Shown one piece after another: positions 1 to 5,249 of a DNA stretch of 6,322 nucleotides. Made by a program: the position numbers and the translations under genes. The stretch covers positions 1 to 6,322 of the forward strand of contig CALZKX010000038.1 in NCBI GenBank assembly GCA_945788155.1, in the 5' to 3' direction. The number at the start of each line of letters is the position of its first letter. The stretch's first letter is position 1. The notes beneath the pieces are model-generated. The model ran no database searches and was not told where the DNA came from. It worked only from the letters and a program-made list of their open reading frames with translations. The stretch is from an uncultured Flavobacteriaceae bacterium. Lineage in GTDB: Bacteria > Bacteroidota > Bacteroidia > Flavobacteriales > Flavobacteriaceae.

Positions 1-69
1 AATGGAGACTTAATATATGCAACTGTAGGACTTTCAGTTGCATTAAGTGGTTGTAGATATTGTGATTAA
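1..69 (+). CDS. 3' end of an unidentified gene (partial)
   Basis: An open frame enters from the left edge and runs 22 codons to a TAA at 67-69. It encodes a C-terminus with a hydrophobic stretch (IYATVGLSVALSG) followed by GCRYCD, so the protein ends in a Cys-x-x-Cys pair. The stop shares its last A with the ruvC start codon (TAATG), an arrangement typical of translationally coupled neighbours, which is the main reason to believe the frame is real. The fragment is too short to name a family. The hydrophobic part could be a membrane segment or a buried strand. Confidence 0.5.
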   Translation, partial: NGDLIYATVGLSVALSGCRYCD

Positions 70-620
70 TGGCTAAAGAAAGAATTATATTAGGGATTGA
101 TCCAGGAACAACCATTATGGGTTTTGGACTCATAAGAGTGGTTAAAAAACAGATGGAATTTATCCAATTAAACGAATTGCATCTAAAAAAATATGATGAC
201 CATTACCTAAAACTAAAGCTCATTTTCGAGCGAACCATAGAACTTATAGATACATACCATCCTGATGAAATAGCTATTGAAGCGCCTTTTTTTGGAAAGA
301 ACGTACAAAGCATGCTCAAATTAGGACGAGCACAAGGTGTTGCTATGGCAGCAGGCTTATCAAGACAAATTCCAATTACCGAATATTTACCAAAAAAAAT
401 TAAAATGGCAATTACTGGAAATGGTAATGCAAGCAAGGAGCAAGTCGCAAAAATGCTACAAAGCACCTTAGGCTTAAAAACACTTCCTAAAAACCTAGAT
501 GCAACCGATGGTTTAGCTGCAGCTGTTTGCCATTTTTATAACTCTGGGAAAATTACTGTAGGTAAAAGTTACTCAGGTTGGGATAGTTTTGTAAAACAGA
601 ATCAAGATAAAATTCGATAA
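69..620 (+). CDS. ruvC: Crossover junction endodeoxyribonuclease RuvC
   Basis: RuvC is the Holliday junction resolvase that acts with the RuvAB branch-migration motor in recombinational repair, nicking two opposed strands of a four-way junction. The 183-residue product has the family's usual length and an RNase H-like fold signature. The four acidic metal ligands are visible: D11 in GIDPGTT, E71 in AIEAPFFGKN, and D144 and D147 in LDATDGLAAAVCH. F74 corresponds by alignment to the junction-inserting F69 of E. coli RuvC, and the KN and LKLGRAQGVA stretch after it is typical. The ATG at 69 overlaps the preceding stop and puts D11 at the usual distance from the N-terminus. No ruvA or ruvB lies nearby, as is common in Bacteroidota. 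Nothing looks truncated or inactive. Confidence 0.97.
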   Translation: MAKERIILGIDPGTTIMGFGLIRVVKKQMEFIQLNELHLKKYDDHYLKLKLIFERTIELIDTYHPDEIAIEAPFFGKNVQSMLKLGRAQGVAMAAGLSRQIPITEYLPKKIKMAITGNGNASKEQVAKMLQSTLGLKTLPKNLDATDGLAAAVCHFYNSGKITVGKSYSGWDSFVKQNQDKIR

Positions 621-627
621 AAGTAAA

Positions 628-713
628 CAGTTGCAGTCGCAGTATGCAGTTGTTTGCAAAACATGAATTGAATCTCTAAACGACTGAAGACTGCTACTGA
701 AAACTGAAAACTA
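628..713. repeat. Palindromic CAGT/ACTG tetramer-array element between ruvC and hemW
   Basis: The left arm carries four CAGT units (628-631, 634-637, 640-643, 647-650). The right arm carries four ACTG units (683-686, 690-693, 696-699, 703-706) and a degenerate ACTA at 710-713. The arms are inverted repeats: 634-650 matches the reverse complement of 683-699 at 14 of 17 positions, so a hairpin with a 32-nt loop can form. The loop begins with the 8-bp palindrome TTTGCAAA (653-660). The right arm also reads as a tandem heptamer (ACTGAAA at 696-702 and 703-709). It fills nearly the whole gap and ends one base before the hemW ATG. It is probably a dispersed REP/MITE-like unit, but the copy number cannot be seen here. 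It could also act as a stem-loop terminator or RNA stabiliser for ruvC. Confidence 0.7.
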
Positions 714-714
714 A

Positions 715-1839
715 ATGTCAGGCATCTACATCCACATACCATTTTGTAAACAAGCATGTCACTATTGCGATTTTCATTTTTCTACCTCGCTAAAGAAAAA
801 AGATGAACTTATTAGTGCTTTAATTAAAGAATTGGAGCTTCGAAAAGAGACACTTCAAAATCAACCTATTGAAACCATTTATGTTGGAGGCGGAACACCT
901 TCACTATTAACGATTGACGAATTACGATTTTTGATTGATGCAGTTTATAAGAACTTTAATGTAGTTGATAACCCAGAAATCACTCTAGAAGTTAATCCTG
1001 ACGATTTATCAAGTAAACGATTAAACGAATTAACAAATACACGAATAAACAGACTTAGTATTGGCATTCAATCCTTTTTTGAAGATGATTTACAAAATAT
1101 GAATCGTGCACACAATTCTGAGGAAGCAAAAGAATGCTTGTCTATGGCGACTCGCTACTTTGATAATATTACTATCGATTTAATTTACGGCATTCCTAAC
1201 ATGAGCCTAGAAAAATGGAACGAAAACTTACAAACAGCTTTTAAATTTGGTGTGAACCACATATCGAGTTATGCCTTAACTGTAGAGCCAAAAACAGCAT
1301 TAGATAGCTTTATTAAAAAAGGCACTTATCCACCAATTGATGAAGAATTAGCTTTAAAGCATTTTAATCACTTAATTGCTCAAACAAAAAAACAAGGCTT
1401 TGTGCATTATGAGATTTCAAATTTTGGAAAGCCTAATTATTTCTCAAAACACAATACAAGTTATTGGCAAGGGAAACCGTATTTAGGAATTGGTCCTTCA
1501 GCGCATTCTTTTAACGAGAATCAGCGTAGTTGGAATGTTGCCAATAATACCAGATACATCAAATCTATTGAGCAAAACCAATTACCTTCAACTGTTGAAA
1601 CACTTTCAGAAAAAGACAGATTCAATGAATATATAATGACTGGTTTAAGAACTATTTGGGGAATTTCTTTGTCTAAAGTTCAGGAGGATTTTGGTATGGA
1701 GTTTAAACAACATCTTTTAAATTCGACAAAAATTTATTTAGAAAGCAACTCATTAGAAATTAAAGAAGATCACATTACAGCTACCCAAAAAGGAAAATTT
1801 TTAATTGATGGAATAGCTTCAGACTTGTTTCTTATTTAA
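715..1839 (+). CDS. hemW: Radical SAM heme chaperone HemW (coproporphyrinogen oxidase-like)
   Basis: HemW binds heme and a 4Fe-4S cluster and delivers heme to target proteins. It was long annotated as oxygen-independent coproporphyrinogen III oxidase. The 374-residue product starts with the radical-SAM cluster motif C11-x3-C15-x2-C18 followed by D19-F20. Having Phe where true HemN has a fourth Cys (CxxxCxxCxC) is the accepted mark of HemW. Next come the SAM-binding VGGGTPS (57-63), the IGIQSF and NRAHN region, LIYGIPNMSLEKW, and a YEISNF...HNTSYW...YLGIGPSAHSF block from residue 232, which carries the HNxxYW signature of HemW. The HemN_C domain occupies roughly 295-370. The start is fixed by the family's typical MxGIYIHIPFC N-terminus. 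The upstream gap from ruvC is filled by a palindromic repeat. Confidence 0.95.
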   Translation: MSGIYIHIPFCKQACHYCDFHFSTSLKKKDELISALIKELELRKETLQNQPIETIYVGGGTPSLLTIDELRFLIDAVYKNFNVVDNPEITLEVNPDDLSSKRLNELTNTRINRLSIGIQSFFEDDLQNMNRAHNSEEAKECLSMATRYFDNITIDLIYGIPNMSLEKWNENLQTAFKFGVNHISSYALTVEPKTALDSFIKKGTYPPIDEELALKHFNHLIAQTKKQGFVHYEISNFGKPNYFSKHNTSYWQGKPYLGIGPSAHSFNENQRSWNVANNTRYIKSIEQNQLPSTVETLSEKDRFNEYIMTGLRTIWGISLSKVQEDFGMEFKQHLLNSTKIYLESNSLEIKEDHITATQKGKFLIDGIASDLFLI

Positions 1840-1851
1840 TCATTAAATTTA
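1825..1851 (+). promoter_or_regulatory. Possible promoter for the cyclase gene
   Basis: A TTG at 1825-1827 is followed after 16 bases by TAAATTTA (1844-1851), one base from the Bacteroidota -7 consensus TAnnTTTG. The spacer is slightly shorter than the usual 17-23. It overlaps the end of hemW and would start transcription about 15 bases before the cyclase ATG. In DNA this AT-rich such matches arise by chance, so the call is weak and the gene may simply be read through from hemW. Confidence 0.2.
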
Positions 1852-1872
1852 CCAATAAACTCAATTACATAG

Positions 1873-2622
1873 ATGAAAGCAGTTATAAACGTAAACAGTC
1901 GTACATACGCCATATATATAGACCAACCTTTAGACATATCCATTCCGTTACGTGCTACAAAAAACAACGTAAATGCATGGTATATTAAAGAACCAAGTAT
2001 TGAGCCAGTTAAAATTGATGATTGGGTTGGAAGCGTCGAGCATGGTGCTCCAGTTAATTTTAACAATATTAGCTTTAATCCGCATGCTCATGGTACACAT
2101 ACCGAATGCGTTGGTCATATTACCAAGAAAAAATACAGCATCAATCAATGTCTAAAACAGTTCTTTTTTGTGGCTGAAGTAATTACTGTAGCACCAGAAA
2201 AATTAGGTGACGATTTTGTGATTTCGGCGAAACAGCTTCGATTTGCAATTGGCAATAAAAAACGGGAAGCAGTCATTATTAGAACACTACCAAATACAAC
2301 TGAAAAACTATCACAGCACTATTCAAATACAAATCCACCTTACTTGTTGAAAGAAGCTGCGGTGTACTTAAAAAACAAAGGCGTCAAGCATTTGCTTATC
2401 GATTTACCAAGTGTGGATAAAGAAAAGGATAATGGCGAATTACTATCACACAATGCCTTTTGGAACACCAATGAAAAAATTAGAACCCAAGCTACAATTA
2501 CAGAATTTATTTATGTGCCTAACTCTATTGAAGACGGTAAGTACATTTTAAACCTTCAAATTGCGCCATTTGAAAACGATGCAACGCCAAGTAAACCTGT
2601 ATTGTATAAACTACACGAATAA
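1873..2622 (+). CDS. Cyclase family protein (KynB-like metal-dependent hydrolase)
   Basis: The 249-residue product resembles the PF04199 cyclase family, which includes kynurenine formamidase (KynB), a soluble zinc- or manganese-dependent amide hydrolase. The N-terminal PLDISIPL strand is typical. The metal motif is at 71-82, reading HAHGTHTECVGH. It resembles the family's HxGTHxDxPxH, but the first usable His is one residue further away (H71, or H73 next to the Gly), E78 replaces the usual Asp, and C79-V80 stand where Ala-Pro is usual. H82, H193 (SHNAFW) and E211 (TITEFIY) are the probable remaining ligands, by position. The LLIDLPS strand (174-180) is also typical. The start at 1873 gives a family-like N-terminus 33 bp after hemW, and the next gene follows after one base. 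The substrate is unknown. No kynurenine-pathway gene is adjacent, so kynurenine formamidase should not be assumed. Confidence 0.85.
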   Translation: MKAVINVNSRTYAIYIDQPLDISIPLRATKNNVNAWYIKEPSIEPVKIDDWVGSVEHGAPVNFNNISFNPHAHGTHTECVGHITKKKYSINQCLKQFFFVAEVITVAPEKLGDDFVISAKQLRFAIGNKKREAVIIRTLPNTTEKLSQHYSNTNPPYLLKEAAVYLKNKGVKHLLIDLPSVDKEKDNGELLSHNAFWNTNEKIRTQATITEFIYVPNSIEDGKYILNLQIAPFENDATPSKPVLYKLHE

Positions 2623-2623
2623 T

Positions 2624-3232
2624 ATGGAAGCCATTTTAGGATTAGTAATGGGTGTTTTGTTAACTGTTGGGGTCATTATTTTTATTAGATATCAGCAATC
2701 AAAAAAATTAGCCAATTCACAGTCTGTTATTCTTTTGGATAAAGTAAAAAGCGTTTGTAAATTCATAACTGTTGAAGGCGATTTTGCTGAAATCTATCAT
2801 TATCAAGACGTTAAACAAAAGTTTTTAAAACTCATTGCCAGTAAAAAGAAAGCACTGGTTGTGGTTAATGCTAAGGCATATATTGGATTTGATTTATCAA
2901 AAATTAGTATGAAAGCTAATACTAATTCTAAAACTTTGGTATTGCATAATTTCCCTGAAGCAGAAGTGTTGTCAATAGAAACCACTTTAGATTATTACGA
3001 TAAAAAAGATGGTTATTTCAATAAATTTGAAGCAAACGATCTTACCGATTTACAAAACGAAGCCAAGATTCATATTAAAGATAAAATCCCTGAAAGTGGC
3101 TTGTTTCAAGCGGCTCAAAAAGAAGCTCTTGAAGCAATATTGCTTATTGAAACTATTGTAAAAACCATTGGATGGAAGCTGGATTATTCGTCTTTAAAAA
3201 TTGAAGAAGCTAATAAAAAGCTTATAAAATAA
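2624..3232 (+). CDS. DUF4230 domain-containing membrane-anchored protein
   Basis: This is a 202-residue protein of the DUF4230 family (PF14014), whose function is unknown. Residues 3-21 (ILGLVMGVLLTVGVIIFI) form one transmembrane helix followed by a basic stretch (RYQQSKK), so it is probably an N-terminal anchor and not a cleaved signal peptide. The DUF4230 domain spans about 35-195, with recognisable VVNAKAYIGFDLSKI, LHNFPEAEVLSIE, YYDKKDGYFNKF and QAAQKEALEAI segments. An in-frame ATG at 2561 would add 21 residues, but it lies inside the cyclase gene and puts a hydrophilic tail ahead of the anchor. The ATG at 2624, one base after the cyclase stop, is the better start and suggests translational coupling. 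The orientation of the main domain is not determined by the sequence. Confidence 0.88.
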   Translation: MEAILGLVMGVLLTVGVIIFIRYQQSKKLANSQSVILLDKVKSVCKFITVEGDFAEIYHYQDVKQKFLKLIASKKKALVVVNAKAYIGFDLSKISMKANTNSKTLVLHNFPEAEVLSIETTLDYYDKKDGYFNKFEANDLTDLQNEAKIHIKDKIPESGLFQAAQKEALEAILLIETIVKTIGWKLDYSSLKIEEANKKLIK

Positions 3233-3242
3233 AACGTTCATA

Positions 3243-3611
3243 ATGCATATAGATCAAATAAGAGACCATTGTTTGTCAAAAAAAGCTGCAACCGAAAGTT
3301 TTCCTTTTGACGAAAATACCCTTGTGTTCAAAGTGATGAACAAAATGTTCCTGATGGCACCTTTAGATAAGTTTGAAAGAGGAGAAGCTGCAATTACCGT
3401 AAAATGTGACCCAGAATATACCATTGAATTAAGAGATAAGTACGAGAGTGTTTTCGCTGGACCATATGTAAGCAACAAACATTGGAATACTCTAGCAATT
3501 TATAAAAATGAACTGTTACCAAAATTTATTTTGGAACTCATAGACCATAGTTACGACATGGTCGTAAAAGGAATGACAAAGAAGTTGCGAGAAGAGCTAA
3601 ACAACTTGTAG
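3243..3611 (+). CDS. MmcQ/YjbR family protein
   Basis: This is a 122-residue cytosolic protein of the MmcQ/YjbR family (PF04237), a small fold often annotated as DNA-binding from its structural resemblance to CyaY-like and double-wing folds. Its molecular role is not established. Visible family features are the N-terminal helix with ESFPFDENTLVFKV (18-31), the strand pair KMFLMAPLD and AAITVKCDPE, the conserved K79-H80-W81-N82-T83 motif, and the C-terminal helix SYDMVVKGMTKKLREEL. The length is normal for the family. It begins 10 bp after the DUF4230 gene and probably shares its transcript. Confidence 0.9.
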   Translation: MHIDQIRDHCLSKKAATESFPFDENTLVFKVMNKMFLMAPLDKFERGEAAITVKCDPEYTIELRDKYESVFAGPYVSNKHWNTLAIYKNELLPKFILELIDHSYDMVVKGMTKKLREELNNL

Positions 3612-3636
3612 AAGCCACCATATAAATGTATCATTG
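3606..3636 (+). promoter_or_regulatory. Candidate promoter for the PhnA-domain gene
   Basis: TTG at 3606-3608, a 20-base spacer, then TATCATTG at 3629-3636 fits the Bacteroidota pattern TTG-N17-23-TAnnTTTG with one mismatch in the -7 box. Transcription would start near 3643, about 15 bases before the next ATG. It is supported by the unusually long 47-bp gap within an otherwise tightly packed gene run. The match rests on few bases. Confidence 0.35.
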
Positions 3637-3658
3637 CAAAGAAAAATAAAATTCAATA

Positions 3659-4237
3659 ATGAGCTTAGAAAGAGAACTAAAAAAACGAAGTAATAAAGTT
3701 TGTGAATTGTGTTCAAGTGATGAAAATCTTCAAGTATATATTGTACCTCCATCAAAAGACGAGAATTTAGAAAACTCATTTATGGCTTGCAAAACATGTA
3801 TTCACCAAATTGAAAATCCGGAAGCTACAGATACAAACCATTGGAGATGTTTAAACGATTGTATGTGGAGCGAACACAAACCAGTTCAAGTAGTTGCTTG
3901 GAGAATGCTTTCTAGACTAAGAAAAGAAGGCTGGCCACAAGACCTCTTAGACATGATGTATTTAGATGAAGAAACGCTTGAATTTGCAAAAGCTACAGGC
4001 GAAGGTGAAGACGACGCTAATAAAGTGATTCATCGAGACGTAAATGGCGTGGTTTTGGAAGCAGGAGATTCAGTAGTTCTTATTAAGGATCTGAAAGTGA
4101 AAGGATCTAGTATGGTTGCAAAACAAGGTACAGCTGTAAGGAATATTCGTTTGGATAGAGATAACGAAAAATATATCGAAGGAAAAGTTGGCCCAACACA
4201 AATCGTTATTATTACAGATTACGTTAAAAAGATATAA
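3659..4237 (+). CDS. PhnA domain protein with N-terminal zinc ribbon (extended form)
   Basis: The 192-residue product joins an N-terminal zinc-ribbon-like part (C15-x2-C18 and C44-x2-C47) to a C-terminal PhnA domain (about 125-192). That domain's DVNGVVLEAGDSVVLIKDL and VKGSSMVAKQGTAVRNIRL segments closely follow E. coli PhnA. Between them is an acidic and aromatic-rich middle section with a further Cys pair (C64, C68) and WxxHKPVQVVAWRML, absent from the roughly 110-residue E. coli protein. PhnA was named for its position near the phosphonate operon but is not a component of C-P lyase, and its role is unknown. No phosphonate gene is in this window, so the product should not be read as phosphonate-degrading. 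A candidate promoter lies in the 47-bp gap upstream, and the gene ends 3 bp from a convergent gene. Confidence 0.9.
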   Translation: MSLERELKKRSNKVCELCSSDENLQVYIVPPSKDENLENSFMACKTCIHQIENPEATDTNHWRCLNDCMWSEHKPVQVVAWRMLSRLRKEGWPQDLLDMMYLDEETLEFAKATGEGEDDANKVIHRDVNGVVLEAGDSVVLIKDLKVKGSSMVAKQGTAVRNIRLDRDNEKYIEGKVGPTQIVIITDYVKKI

Positions 4238-4240
4238 CCC

Positions 4241-5089
4241 TTAAACAGCTTTAGCTTTTCGATATTCCAAAGGCACTGTTTTTTTTATCGATTTAAACTG
4301 CCTGTTAAAGTTGGAGATATTGTTAAAACCAGATTTATAAGCTATTTCTGCAATTGATAAGTTTTTAGTCGTTAGTAATAGCTTACATGCATTTTCAATA
4401 CGCAATTCGTTTAAAAATGTGAAATAAGACTTGTTGGTTCGCTTTTTAAAGTATTTACAAAATGCATTTTTTGTCATCGCTGAAACTTCAGCAACCTCTT
4501 CCAAACTAACCTGTAAATGATAATTTTGCATAGTAAAATCCAATACATCTCTCATGCGTTTACCCTCACTATCAGTATATTTTTTATCATATATAAAAGA
4601 AGATAATAGTTGAACTCTGGATTTAGAAAGAATTTTTAAGATTTCCAATAGTATAATAAAACGTTGCAATTTGCTGCTTTCAGCTAATTGTTGAAAATAA
4701 GTTTCAAGGGTTTTTGATTTAGGAGATACTTTAAACCCATAATCTACGTTTTTAAAAAATGTTTTTAGTTCCCCAAATTCATCTAACTCAAAAAAAGAGG
4801 TTCCAAATGCATCTTTTAAATAAAACAATGTCAACATCTCAGACATTATATTTGACGAGCTATCACTTTTAAAAACATGGGGCAAGTTGCTTCCAATAGC
4901 TAATACATCACCTTTTTTATAATAATTAATAGTGTCACCAACAACAAGAGTGCCTTCACCTTTAGCAATATAACTTACTTGAATTTCTTCGTGTTGATGA
5001 AATTTATCATAGAACACCATTTCTTTGTCTTCTTGATAAATCAAGGCATTGTTTTCGGGTTTTGGTATTTGAAAAGGAAGTACTTTCAT
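4241..5089 (-). CDS. AraC family transcriptional regulator (cupin sensor)
   Basis: The 282-residue protein has the two-domain AraC layout. An N-terminal cupin-like sensor domain (about 20-85) includes FHQHEEIQVSYIAKGEGTLVVGD and GDVLAIGSNLPHVFKSD. A middle helical linker leads to a C-terminal double helix-turn-helix DNA-binding domain (about 180-280). The first HTH lies around VSLEEVAEVSAMTKNAFCKYFKK, and the second carries the AraC signature SIAEIAYKSGFNNISNFNRQFK...VPLEYRK. The gene is divergent from the DapA-like lyase across 160 bp, the usual arrangement for a regulator and its target, and a 21-bp-phased direct repeat lies between them. I infer it controls the lyase operon in response to a small metabolite. 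The effector cannot be read from the sequence. The start at 5089 gives a complete sensor domain. Confidence 0.93.
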   Translation of the reverse strand: MKVLPFQIPKPENNALIYQEDKEMVFYDKFHQHEEIQVSYIAKGEGTLVVGDTINYYKKGDVLAIGSNLPHVFKSDSSSNIMSEMLTLFYLKDAFGTSFFELDEFGELKTFFKNVDYGFKVSPKSKTLETYFQQLAESSKLQRFIILLEILKILSKSRVQLLSSFIYDKKYTDSEGKRMRDVLDFTMQNYHLQVSLEEVAEVSAMTKNAFCKYFKKRTNKSYFTFLNELRIENACKLLLTTKNLSIAEIAYKSGFNNISNFNRQFKSIKKTVPLEYRKAKAV

Positions 5090-5115
5090 TTTTTGCAGAA
5101 TTTGATTCAGTTTTT

Positions 5116-5123
5116 CAAATATA
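5116..5123 (-). promoter_or_regulatory. -7 promoter box for the AraC-type regulator gene
   Basis: Read on the - strand these bases are TATATTTG, an exact match to the Bacteroidota -7 consensus TAnnTTTG, 26 bases upstream of the start codon. The nearest upstream TTG on that strand (5137-5139) is only 13 bases away, shorter than the usual spacing, so the -33 element is uncertain. The start point would be about 20 bases before the ATG. Confidence 0.45.
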
Positions 5124-5157
5124 TGCTAATAATGTTCAATATTTTATTATTATTTAG

Positions 5158-5190
5158 ATTTAAGGATAATATAATATCATTTATGGATAA
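5158..5190. promoter_or_regulatory. Candidate AraC-type operator: 12-bp direct repeat at 21-bp spacing
   Basis: ATTTAAGGATAA (5158-5169) recurs as ATTTATGGATAA (5179-5190), 11 of 12 identical and offset by exactly 21 bp, two turns of B-DNA. AraC-family proteins use their two HTH motifs on tandem direct half-sites with about this phasing, as in araI1-araI2. The repeat lies between the divergent regulator and lyase genes, with its second copy about 60 bp before the lyase ATG, just upstream of where a -33 element would lie. The partial palindrome GATAATATAATATC (5165-5178) overlaps it. Binding by the adjacent regulator is an inference. Confidence 0.45.
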
Positions 5191-5221
5191 AAAGACATTA
5201 TTTTCTATCTAATTTCTGTGC

Positions 5222-5229
5222 TACTTTTA
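5222..5229 (+). promoter_or_regulatory. Possible -7 box for the lyase operon
   Basis: TACTTTTA differs in one base from TAnnTTTG and lies 20 bases before the lyase start codon. No TTG is found at the expected -33 position around 5197-5203. A weak -33 region just downstream of the direct repeat would fit a promoter that needs an activator. This is a short match in AT-rich DNA. Confidence 0.25.
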
Positions 5230-5249
5230 CTAAAACAAAATTAATTACA

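Noticed and set aside
203..466. 87-codon reading frame on the - strand inside ruvC
   Set aside because: It lies wholly within the conserved ruvC coding region, has no recognisable domain, and is expected by chance opposite an AT-rich gene.
715..1839. Reading hemW as oxygen-independent coproporphyrinogen oxidase (hemN)
   Set aside because: The fourth cysteine of the HemN CxxxCxxCxC motif is Phe (F20), and the HNxxYW motif of HemW is present.
1836..2066. 76-codon - strand frame overlapping the cyclase start
   Set aside because: It is antisense to a recognisable gene, has no family features and no convincing start context.
2561..2623. Longer start for the DUF4230 protein, inside the cyclase gene
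   Set aside because: It would add 21 hydrophilic residues ahead of the membrane anchor and overlap the cyclase by 62 bp. The ATG at 2624 directly after the cyclase stop is more consistent with the family.
3659..4237. Phosphonate degradation function for the PhnA-domain gene
   Set aside because: PhnA is not part of the C-P lyase machinery and no phosphonate genes are in the window.
5165..5178. Imperfect palindrome GATAATATAATATC as an independent operator
   Set aside because: It matches its reverse complement at 12 of 14 positions but is almost pure A/T, so chance is likely. The overlapping 21-bp-phased direct repeat explains the site better for an AraC-type protein.
4979..5212. 77-codon + strand frame crossing from the AraC-type gene into the intergenic region
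   Set aside because: More than half is antisense to the regulator's conserved cupin domain. The remainder is low-complexity AT-rich sequence containing the promoter and operator candidates.
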